Shown in pieces: positions 56,735-64,000 of a stretch of 64,000 nt of DNA. Made by a program: the position numbers and the translations under genes. The notes under the pieces were generated by a model. It did no database searches. It saw only the letters and a program-made list of their open reading frames with translations, and was not told where the DNA came from. Origin of the DNA: VXYL01 sp965243175 (GTDB taxonomy: Bacteria; Pseudomonadota; Gammaproteobacteria; Pseudomonadales; Azotimanducaceae); the NCBI GenBank assembly GCA_965243175.1, contig OZ251532.1, forward strand, positions 310,001-374,000, given 5' to 3'. Position 1 is the first letter of the stretch. Each line of letters opens with the position of its first letter.

Positions 56735-58033
56735 TCACAGTTCGGGCCGCTGGCCGTTGCGCACCTTGGCGACGATGCGGTCGGCCGCTCGCTGCGCTGC
56801 CGGCAAGTTGTCGGGCGTCAGCAAGTGGTAGTCCCCCAGCCGTTCCCAGCGCCGTTCGCGCAAGTTGTCGAGCAGCCGGCCGTCGTCCATCGTCTCCGCC
56901 GCCAGCAGGAAGGCGAGGCTGCGCTGCTGGCGCCGGACGCGATCCGACTCCGGCAGCCGCCACCAGATTTCGGGATAGACGACGTAGGGCCGCTGGACAA
57001 TCTCGAAGAACGCCATCTGCGCGAAGGCGGACGCGGGGTCGACGGCCGCCATCTGCTCAAGTACGCTGCGCGCGTCCTGGTACATGCGGTCGAATTCACG
57101 ATCCGCTTCTTCGGTGGCGAGCAACCCCTTCAACTCGTAGCGGTCGAGCATTTCCAGAAGTCCGTCGTAGTCGACGCCGCCGATCCGCGCCGCTTCCAGC
57201 CGCGCCGCGAATTCGGGGCGATGGTCCCTATGGCGGCGCCAGAATTCGTTGCGCAGGCCACCGGCGGCGTACTGGCTGTAGCAGCTCATCGCGCCGGGGC
57301 TCCCCCTGCGAGCGGCCCAGTCGGCCAGATGCGTTTGGTGGATGTGCGGCGGAGGCGGGGCCGGCAGCGCGCAATGCGACGTATTCCTGCAAGCCCAATA
57401 GTGATGGGCCTGTCGCAGCGCCAGGGGCATCTCCGCGCAGCGCCGAGCCAGCCACGCCCACCACAGGTCTTCCCACTCCGGAGCAGCAGGGCGCTCGGAG
57501 TGGCCGAATCTCGTACAAGCGTTCTGCGCGCTGGCGAGCTCCCAGGCGGCGTCGGCGGCGCAGGCGGTGCGCAGGCCGGGTGCCAGCGCGTCTGGGGCGA
57601 GGGCGCAGGCGGGGTCCCGTTGCGCTCGCAGCACCGCCGCCGCCTTGGCCTCGACGCCGACGAACAGCGTCCCGTTGCGAGAAGGCCCCAGTCGTTTCAG
57701 GACGCACGACGGCCCCCAGGCGGCGTCGCGGAACTCTTCGTCGAGCGCCGCGAAGCAGGACGTCGACAGCCCGCGCGTGCGGGCGTGCTGGTCCCGTACC
57801 CAACCGGCCGCGTCATCGGACAGGCCTTCCACCGAGGGCGCGTCTTCAAGGGCTTGCGCATCCACACGGGCGCAGCTGGCTGGCGGCGCCCGGTGGTTCG
57901 CCTTGAGGTGCCCTCGGAAGGTGGCCAACGCGGTCGCCGGCGCTTCCGTCCGTTCGGCGCCGGCGCCGGGCAACGTACACGCCAGCGCCGCGCCAAGGAA
58001 CAGAGCGCCGCACCAGCTCCGCAAGGCGCTCAT
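56735..58033 (-). CDS. secreted partner of the RHS protein (candidate immunity protein)
   Basis: A 432-residue protein of no family I recognise. It starts MSALRSWCGALFLGAALACTL, a clear signal peptide, and the mature part is helical with at least eight Cys (for example SCARVD, SCFAAL, RRCAEM, ACRNTSHCAL), suiting an oxidising periplasm. Its ATG overlaps the RHS stop (ATGA), so it is translated with the RHS tip. Genes placed directly after a polymorphic toxin tip usually encode immunity proteins, and the periplasmic location would fit protection at the site of toxin entry. A remnant of a second copy follows. The role is inferred from position. Confidence 0.65.
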   Translation of the reverse strand: MSALRSWCGALFLGAALACTLPGAGAERTEAPATALATFRGHLKANHRAPPASCARVDAQALEDAPSVEGLSDDAAGWVRDQHARTRGLSTSCFAALDEEFRDAAWGPSCVLKRLGPSRNGTLFVGVEAKAAAVLRAQRDPACALAPDALAPGLRTACAADAAWELASAQNACTRFGHSERPAAPEWEDLWWAWLARRCAEMPLALRQAHHYWACRNTSHCALPAPPPPHIHQTHLADWAARRGSPGAMSCYSQYAAGGLRNEFWRRHRDHRPEFAARLEAARIGGVDYDGLLEMLDRYELKGLLATEEADREFDRMYQDARSVLEQMAAVDPASAFAQMAFFEIVQRPYVVYPEIWWRLPESDRVRRQQRSLAFLLAAETMDDGRLLDNLRERRWERLGDYHLLTPDNLPAAQRAADRIVAKVRNGQRPEL

Positions 58034-58047
58034 CGAATGCACTCCAT
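57990..58047. repeat. 58-bp direct repeat, intact-copy member
   Basis: This segment, covering the end of the RHS gene and the start of the partner gene, is repeated at 56603-56660 with one base difference. The conservation suggests that the second cassette arose by recent duplication or that the junction serves as a recombination site. Confidence 0.85.
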
Positions 58048-60126
58048 GCGGTCGCTTCGAGGTCTTGGAGTGCCGCGGTTGGCAACCACGTCAAACGGAT
58101 GCTTGTAGCCAAAGACCACCTTGAAGATCCTCGCCGTGGAGATGCCCAGTCTCAGGCGGTAGATGCGCGCGTCGGTTACCCGCATGCGGTTGTCGTCATC
58201 TCTCGGGTAGCGGAAGTGCTGGAGCTCATGGATCAGCACGAAGGCCAGCACGTCTCGATAGGTGACCGTGCCCGCGCCGTGGCGCCCGTTCCACGCAGCC
58301 ACCACCGACCTGATCGCGTCGCGGTCGAGCTCGATTTTCGCTTCGTCGCACGTCGGAGGCGGGTAGTTCTCGCCGTCCGTACGCTTGCAATAGGTTGCTC
58401 TGCCCATCACGCCCAGCGTCACGAAGCGGATCGGGATCGTGTGGTACCTGAGGAACGCCAAGGTGTCCTCGAGCGTCTGGTTCGCATTGTCGAGCAGGCA
58501 ATCGTAGACGGCCTTCTCCTCGCTGGCGCCGGACGGCCAGGTCACCGTGGGTTGCGCGAAGGTGTTGACGCTCACGCAGATGCCGAAGGGGTCGCAGAAG
58601 CCGCCGCAGGTGGAGGAGTACGGGACGCAGCAGTTGGTCGATCGATACTCGGCGGGCTGGAACACGGGGTTCGACGGCTTCTCGAAGCCCTGCACCGCGG
58701 CGTCGCCGTTCGCGCCGAACAACGGCGCCGCCACCGCCAGCAGGTCCCGGGCCGCCGCCAGGCCGGGAACGCCTGCTTCCAGCGGGTCTCGCGGCGCCGG
58801 CGCGAACGTCGTTTCGGCGAAGGACGCAACGCCGTACTCCGGCTGCGACGCGCCAACGGCGTCTCGGGACAGCACGGCAAGCCGCTGCGCCGTGAAGCTG
58901 CGGCCGAAGGCCGGCGGGGCTTTCGCGTCGTCCGGCCGCCAGACGGCGCCGGCCGCCGACTGCAGACGAGTCAGACGCCCGAAGTCGTCGTAGGTTGCCG
59001 AGACTCGCTCCGTGCCGTCGTCGAACGCCACCGGCTGGCCCATGCGGTCGTAGCCGATGTCCAGGGTGTGGGCACCCTCGTAGACGATGCGCTCCACCCG
59101 GTTCATGTCGCCCACCGTCGTCGTCTGCCCAAGCTCCGCGCCCCACAGGTCCGAGACCTCCACCTCGACGAGATTGCCCGCCGGGTCGTGTCGATAGCGG
59201 ACCGAGCCGCGGGTGCCGTACTCCGCCGAACGCCGGTTGCCTGCGGTGTCGTAGCGGTATCGATTCGTCTGTCCGCCAGGGTAGGCGGTCTCCACGATGC
59301 GTCCCAGCGCGTCGCGGGAGAAGCGTACGGCTTGCGCTCCGCGCCGCAGCACGGCGAGGTCGCCCCCGTCGCGCTCGACGTCGATGCGTGTGCGGCCCTC
59401 CCAGACCGCCACCACGTGGCCATGGGACGCGAGCTCGTAGCGCAACCCGTCTGCGCCGCCAACGGTCACTTGGCCGGAGGCGTAGTCGATGTGCCGCGCC
59501 TCTCCGCCCGAGGACCGCACCGCCTCCAGGCGACCCGACGCGTCGTAGTCGTACCGCTGCTCCGATCGTCCGTCGGCCGTGCTCTCCGCGATCATCGTGA
59601 CGCGGCCGAGGGCGTCGTAGTCGTAATCGAGCGTCCGCGCCGGGGTGGCGAGCGTCTTGATCCTGTTGTCGGCGTTGACCCCCAGCCGCCAGCGCGCGCC
59701 GGAACTGGAGGAATACGCCACCGTGACGCCAGCGCGGTTCTGCTCGAACACGTGCCGTCGGCCCGTGCCTTCGGTTGCCGTCGTGCTGCCTGTCTCGTAG
59801 GCGAACGTGTATTCGCGGCCAGTCCGGGATTCCACCGCGCGCCCTTTGCTGTCGTAGGACGCCCGCAAGTATGCACGGCGGTTGGCCCCGATTGCCGCTG
59901 TCAAAAGGCCGCCGGAATCGTACTCGTGCCACCACAGATTGCCGGCCACGTCGTAGACATCCTTCAGCAAGCCGCCGGCCGTATAGCTGTAGCGAACCGT
60001 GCGGCCGTGGTCGTCCGTCACCGCGACGATGCGCCCTCCCGAGCCGCGCCGGACCGCGAACAGCGTCCTGGTGCCGTGCATTACGGACGCGAGTACGCCG
60101 TTCGCGTACCGGAAGTCCAGGCGCCG
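58030..60126 (-). pseudogene. RHS-repeat protein, C-terminal part separated by IS copy 2
   Basis: About 698 codons, in frame with the N-terminal piece once the IS and one 9-bp target copy are removed (15 codons join RRLDFRY to the ATG at 60081). RHS repeats fill the first 380 residues: YDYDASGRLEAV, RYDTAGNRRSAEYG, YRHDPAGNLVEVEV. A Cys-rich linker (CCVPYSSTCGGFCDPFGIC) leads to a tip domain of about 190 residues with HELQH at 58216-58230, the HExxH zinc-protease motif. It resembles metallopeptidase tips of polymorphic toxins. The ATG at 60081 could still yield a signal-less fragment. Confidence 0.85.
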
Positions 60127-60135
60127 TTCGCCGGC

Positions 60136-61843
60136 GGGTGTGCGACAGATCGTAGGTCAGTGGTTGCTCACCAAGTCCATTCTCAAGCGGCGAGTGCGGC
60201 GACGCGGTCGTTCCAGTAGTCGTCGAGCTGGCCTCCGATGCGCGCGCAGCGGAGCCAGAGGACGGGGTTGGCGCCGGCCACGGTCCAGCGCATTCCGGGG
60301 CCTTTCGCGCGCTGGCCGACGACGTTCTTGCAGCCCGCCTCGATGACGCCGGAACCGATCGGCAGGCCGCTGGCGAGGTATTCGTCGTAGCGCATGCGGT
60401 CGCGCCGGGCGCCGAGGTACGCGACCGCGCGGCGGCACTCCTCGGCTTCGCCGCCGCGCTTGCGCAGGTCGTCCAGGGCGTCGTCGACGCGGCCCGCCTT
60501 GAGCATCGCGCACAGCTTCTTCGCCCACGCCTCGGCGAGGTCGCCGTCGCCGTGGCGGGCGCGCGCCGCCGCCCACAGGTACTCCGCCGCGTGGTAGTAG
60601 TCGACGATCCTCTCGGCGTCCGGGAACCAGTCGTCGAACACCCGCCGGATCCACTCCGCGCCGTCGCCGACGCACACGTCGACGTCGCCCGGCCCGCAGC
60701 CCGCCGCCGCCAGTTCGCGCAGCAGCCGCCGCTCGAACGGCGACTCCCGGCCGGGCGTCTCCGCCGCGCTCTCGATCGCCGCGAACAGCACCGCCGCGCC
60801 CTCCACCATGCGCGGGCGGCCCTCGGCGTCCGTCTCGGACACCCACAGCGCGCCCACCTTCGCCTCGCGCGTGCCAGCCCGTCCGCCGTCCTTGCCGGAA
60901 CGCCCCTCGGTCTCGCTCGGCAGCGCCGGAACGCCCGTGCCGTCCACCGCGCAGCACAGCTTCCGCCCCGGCTTCGACGCCTCCCGCGCCAGCGAGGCCC
61001 CGTCGCCGTCGCCTCCCCCTTCCGACCGCCACGCCTCCAGATCGTCGCCCACCGCCCGCGTCGTCCGCTCCACCCGCTTCGCGCCGAAGTTCAGCCCCGA
61101 CAGCTCGCGCAGCAACTCGTCCGCCCCCGCGTAGCTGCACTGCGAACCCGCCAGGCTCGCCAGACGCCGCGCCGACGGCGTCATCGAACCCTCGACGCCC
61201 AGCCGCCGCGCCCGCGGGCGAACGCTGCGCCCGCACTCCCGGCACCCGCGCCGCGCCATCTCCACCCGCACGCTCCCCAGCACCGTCTCCACGCGCACCT
61301 CGTCGACCCGCAGCAGCCGCGTCCGACCGCCGCACGCCGGGCACGCGCACGGCGCCGCGTCGTCCTTCCCGTACGCCAGCTCCAGCCCTTGCCGCGCCAA
61401 CTCCTGCATGTCCGCGCGCAGCCGCATGTCCAGCAGCGCCGCATCCCTCGAACCGGACCCGCAGCGCGCCATCTCGAACCGCGCCAAACGCGCCGTCGCC
61501 GCCACCAGCTCCCGCCGCAGCCCCGCGCCTTCACCCTCTTCGCGCTTGCGTTCCTCTTCCAACTCCTCGACAGTCCCTGTCGCCATGGCGGGTCTCCTTC
61601 CCCTGGCTCGTTTCGCAAAAACGCCAAGAGTACGAGACCCGCCTTGGCTCAACCCCCTCGACCGCCGACCTCCGCGCCAGAACGGCCCGGGCGCGGCGAC
61701 CACCGACGACGGCGGCTTCAGCCACGGCGCGCTCTGAACGGCATCGGGCGCCAATCCGTCCTCCGCAACGGCCGCGTCGCTCGACTCGCCGCCCGAGATC
61801 GGACCCAGTGAGCAACCACTGACCTACGATTTGTCGCACACCC
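60136..61843 (-). mobile_element. ISKra4-family insertion sequence, copy 2 (inverted)
   Basis: The 1708-bp twin of the element at 5055-6762, in opposite orientation. The same 36-base ends with the same single mismatch are present. An exact 9-bp target duplication, TTCGCCGGC, lies at 60127-60135 and 61844-61852. It interrupts the RHS gene within codons for Ala-Gly-Glu, so the insertion is after that gene was functional and too recent for either end to have decayed. Confidence 0.95.
60183..61586 (-). CDS. ISKra4-family DDE transposase, copy 2
   Basis: The 467-residue transposase of copy 2, with the same start context (AAGGAG then ATG at 61586), zinc-ribbon and DDE motifs (AVDGTG, VGDGAEW, SGVIEAGCKN) as copy 1. 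The translated sequences show no difference that I can find, so both copies should be able to supply transposase to each other and possibly to the MITE at 53774. Confidence 0.92.
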   Translation of the reverse strand: MATGTVEELEEERKREEGEGAGLRRELVAATARLARFEMARCGSGSRDAALLDMRLRADMQELARQGLELAYGKDDAAPCACPACGGRTRLLRVDEVRVETVLGSVRVEMARRGCRECGRSVRPRARRLGVEGSMTPSARRLASLAGSQCSYAGADELLRELSGLNFGAKRVERTTRAVGDDLEAWRSEGGGDGDGASLAREASKPGRKLCCAVDGTGVPALPSETEGRSGKDGGRAGTREAKVGALWVSETDAEGRPRMVEGAAVLFAAIESAAETPGRESPFERRLLRELAAAGCGPGDVDVCVGDGAEWIRRVFDDWFPDAERIVDYYHAAEYLWAAARARHGDGDLAEAWAKKLCAMLKAGRVDDALDDLRKRGGEAEECRRAVAYLGARRDRMRYDEYLASGLPIGSGVIEAGCKNVVGQRAKGPGMRWTVAGANPVLWLRCARIGGQLDDYWNDRVAALAA

Positions 61844-62425
61844 TTCGCCGGCTTCCACGCTGGCGATGCGCAGCCGGCTGCTGCTCTTGCGCAGGGGCTT
61901 GAACGTGCGCGACGTGCCGTTGGCCTCCACCAGCGTGGCTTCGGAGTTCGCGGCCAGCACGATGCGCGTCCGCGCGTGCCGCGGCGTCGCCGGACGTTGC
62001 ACGTAGGCGTTGCCGGAGGCGACGAAGCGGTGGCTTGCGCCGGAACGATCGACGTAGGTGACGCCGGCGTCGTCCAGCAGCAGTTCCTCCGCCAGCGCGA
62101 GGCGCCAGCCACGTCCGAAATCCTCGTTGCCGTCGATGCGCGAGTCGTACAGCCGAGCGAACGCCACCGGTCCGTTGGCGCGCGTCACCAGGTCGCGGCG
62201 CTTGAACGTGAGATTGCCGGCCCCCACGTTCACGAAGCCCGCTTGCAGGCCATCGAACAGGGATTGCGGGTTCGGATAGAGGACATTCACCCGACGGCGC
62301 ATGTCCAGTTCCTCGACCAGCTTCGCGTAGGTCTCCAAGGACGATTCCGTGGCGCCGGCAAGCGCCGGCTCGCCCGCCGCCGGCAACAGCACGGCCAAGG
62401 CGAGAAGAAGATGCGTGGCTTTCAT
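61844..62425 (-). pseudogene. RHS-repeat protein, N-terminal part separated by IS copy 2
   Basis: The first 194 codons of the split gene. A strong AGGAGG-type ribosome site lies 4-5 bases before the ATG at 62425. The signal peptide is LLLALAVLLPAAGEPALA, so the protein was exported by Sec rather than by a type VI apparatus. The DUF6531-like region follows: NVGAGNLTFKRRDLVTRANG and ARLYDSRIDGNEDFGRGW, the usual N-terminus of secreted RHS proteins. The frame now reads into the IS and ends soon after. Together with the C-terminal part the ancestral protein had about 890 residues. Confidence 0.88.
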
Positions 62426-62800
62426 TGTCCCTCCTGGGATTCCGCAGCAGCCCGTCAGGGCTCGTTGACCAGAACGCTACGCCGAGTGCCGAGGCTCTTT
62501 CGTCCTATCGCGGGCCGATTCGCATGGCCGTTGGACGGAATACGCCACGAGAATTCGGAAGTGCGGTGGGAAGCGCCAAACAGCTAGTGAGTCGCTTGAC
62601 CTCGGCCCTTGGACGGGCGCGTGCAAGTTGGCCCGCAAGCTCTCGCTTGTCTCGAACTCGCTTCGGTTGTGAAGGTTGTCGGCGTTCAGGGAGACCGCGC
62701 GCTGGTGGCGGCGCGGATCTTGCGCCAAGCTCCTTGGTAGCCGCTAGAACGAGAACTGTCCAACGCTAAGTGAGCATGGACGGAAGGGCTGAATCCAACG
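62426..62800. other. intergenic region upstream of the RHS gene
   Basis: No gene is supported in these 375 bases. It must hold the RHS promoter; I do not see a convincing -35/-10 pair. A 17-base direct repeat with one mismatch (CCAACGCTAAGTGAGCA at 62760-62776 and 62795-62811) spans the end of the neighbouring gene. Confidence 0.55.
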
Positions 62801-63745
62801 CTACGTGAGCACGAGTAGCGCCGCTTCGACGATGCGCCGCGTTTGCGCCGCGACGTCCGAGACGAAATCCCGGTCGTAGCCGACCAGCGACGGCACGTGC
62901 AGATGGCCGATTCGTGCCGTGGTGCCCAAAGCCTGCCCCAGCCAGAGGCTGCGAAAGCCGATTTCGTTGGAGAGGAACGCACCGCCTGAGCCCTGCACGC
63001 TCACCTTGCCCACGAGTTGGTCAAGCGATTTCGCAGTGAATGGGCCTCGGCGCAACGTCTCGACGCGGCGATTGTCGCGCACCGGCCAGCGGCCACGCAC
63101 CGCGGCCATGGCGGCGACGGGCAGCGTGGTCTCCAGGAACTCCGGACCGGCCAAGCCAGGCGGCGGCAGGGGTTCGCACGCCGTGCCGGCGGTGGAGGCG
63201 TCGCGGTTGTCCGGCTTCGCGGAAGCGCGGCGGCGGCTGGGGAAGCGTTCCACGTCGAAGCGGCCACGGCGGCCCATGCTGATCGTCAAGACGAGCACCG
63301 GTCGTCGCCGCAGCACCGGCGTCAGCAGGTCTTCGACGATGCCGCGGTCGAAATCGACGAAGCGCACCGGCAACACCGCAGCGCGGATGGCGACGCCAGC
63401 GATGACCGCGCCGTGCAGCGCCAAAGCCGCGACCCCGGCCGGATTGCTCTGCGCGACGTTTCGGCCAAGGCGGAAGGGGTCGAAGCCGGTGACCAGCGCT
63501 ACCGGCCCTTTCGATGGCCAATCGACGTCGAAGCCGCGAGATATGCGCTCCGTCGCTTGGAGCTTGAGTCTCGCCCAGTAGAGCGGGCGGTCGTCGAGCA
63601 GACCGTCGCGCACATCCGCCGTCGCCAGTTCCCAGAGACGCCTCGGCGCATCGACCTCGCGCAACACGTCGTCGTAGCGGTTGGCCACCTCGGGCATCGC
63701 GGACATCGCTTGCGCGAGCCGGGCCGTTTCCGCATCCGTAGTCAT
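62801..63745 (-). CDS. pyroglutamyl-peptidase I-like (C15) protein with Cys replaced by Ser
   Basis: A 314-residue protein starting at ATG 63745. Its core follows peptidase C15: VTGFDPFRLGRNVAQSNPAG for the usual TGF-PF-G--NPS block, GRFDVERF with the catalytic Glu, GAFLSNEIGFRSL where the family has GTFVCN---YGL, and GHLHVPSL with the catalytic His. The nucleophile Cys is Ser259 here (codon 62969-62971). It is about 100 residues longer than standard enzymes, with a Pro-rich insert. C15 enzymes remove N-terminal pyroglutamate. It is coupled by ATGA to a glutaminyl cyclase gene, so pyroglutamyl peptides are a credible substrate or ligand. Confidence 0.78.
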   Translation of the reverse strand: MTTDAETARLAQAMSAMPEVANRYDDVLREVDAPRRLWELATADVRDGLLDDRPLYWARLKLQATERISRGFDVDWPSKGPVALVTGFDPFRLGRNVAQSNPAGVAALALHGAVIAGVAIRAAVLPVRFVDFDRGIVEDLLTPVLRRRPVLVLTISMGRRGRFDVERFPSRRRASAKPDNRDASTAGTACEPLPPPGLAGPEFLETTLPVAAMAAVRGRWPVRDNRRVETLRRGPFTAKSLDQLVGKVSVQGSGGAFLSNEIGFRSLWLGQALGTTARIGHLHVPSLVGYDRDFVSDVAAQTRRIVEAALLVLT

Positions 63746-64000
63746 TCGACGGGCTCGAAGGTGACCTCGAAGGTCGTCTCGAATATGAACGGCCACAATT
63801 TACCAGTGATGTAGAAGCGCCCGGACTGCGGGTCGTGGGCGATGCCGTTCAGCACGTCGGCTCGCGCCGCCGCGGCCGGGTCGAGCAGGCCGGATGCGTC
63901 GATGCGCTGAACGACGCGCCCGGTCGCGGCATCGATGCGGACGATGAAATCGCGCTGGAAGACGTTGGCGTAGATGGAGTCGCCGACGCATTCCAGTTCG
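63742..64000 (-). CDS. glutaminyl-peptide cyclotransferase, C-terminal part
   Basis: The minus-strand frame is open to the window edge and the gene continues outside. The visible 85 residues read ELECVGDSIYANVFQRD, VRIDAATGRVVQRIDASGLL, DVLNGIAHDPQSGRFYITGK and end in LWPFIFETTFEV, the C-terminal propeller blades of the plant/bacterial-type glutamine cyclotransferase (PF05096). This enzyme converts N-terminal Gln to pyroglutamate. Its TGA overlaps the ATG of the C15-like gene. Confidence 0.85.
   Translation of the reverse strand, partial: ELECVGDSIYANVFQRDFIVRIDAATGRVVQRIDASGLLDPAAAARADVLNGIAHDPQSGRFYITGKLWPFIFETTFEVTFEPVE

Noticed and set aside
62760..62811. 17-base direct repeat at the end of the C15-like gene
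   Set aside because: A single short duplication with a mismatch; most likely a replication slip with no function that I can argue.

Overview
The window is GC-rich chromosomal DNA from a gammaproteobacterium. The 16S gene has a gammaproteobacterial layout and 3' end, the rrn spacer carries tRNA-Ala(TGC) and tRNA-Ile(GAT), and housekeeping genes such as dksA-gluQ, erpA, anmK, hemL and sfsA agree with this. I cannot name the genus by reading alone. Several Fe(II)/2-oxoglutarate dioxygenases, a CaiB-type CoA transferase and carboxylesterases suggest an environmental or host-associated heterotroph.

Layout: (1) 1-4.0 kb: end of a DUF349 gene, a PepSY-phoP-phoQ-like operon, and a TauD-type dioxygenase. 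(2) 4.1-10.2 kb: a nucleotidyltransferase-like pair, an intact ISKra4-type insertion sequence with 9-bp target duplications, a PhyH dioxygenase, an AlbA_2/GHKL protein and an AAA ATPase. (3) 10.2-19.5 kb: an esterase / enoyl-CoA hydratase / pseudo-esterase cluster, a glyoxalase-fold gene and an RND efflux pair. (4) 20.4-33.5 kb: a defence island. It holds a cytosine methylase with a MORC/MutL-like ATPase-nuclease, an AAA ATPase with a DUF4276 (TOPRIM-like) partner, and a type III restriction-modification operon. Between its mod and res genes that operon carries a TIR-like effector and an MNT/HEPN toxin-antitoxin pair. A broken duplicate of part of the island lies at its left edge and a truncated PIN gene at its right edge. 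(5) 33.5-41.1 kb: thioesterase, CoA transferase, and a complete rrn operon on the minus strand with terminator, boxA sites and a strong promoter. (6) 41.2-55.4 kb: core genes (tyrS, M23 peptidase, anmK, erpA, ClC, hemL, adenosine-kinase-like, sfsA, dksA, gluQ), plus a pseudo-S9 peptidase, a 195-bp MITE related to the resident IS, and a degenerate NtrC-like regulator. (7) 55.4-64 kb: a PhyH dioxygenase, then a secreted RHS protein with a C-terminal HExxH domain and a secreted partner gene. The RHS gene is split by a second, inverted IS copy. A decayed second tip/partner cassette lies next to them. The window ends with a pyroglutamyl-peptidase-like gene coupled to a glutaminyl cyclase.

The most interesting material is the composite type III RM/TIR/MNT-HEPN operon, the methylase plus MORC-like ATPase-nuclease module, and the RHS metallopeptidase-tip/partner locus. 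A recurring theme is enzyme-family proteins whose catalytic nucleophile is replaced: an esterase, an S9 peptidase and a C15 peptidase.
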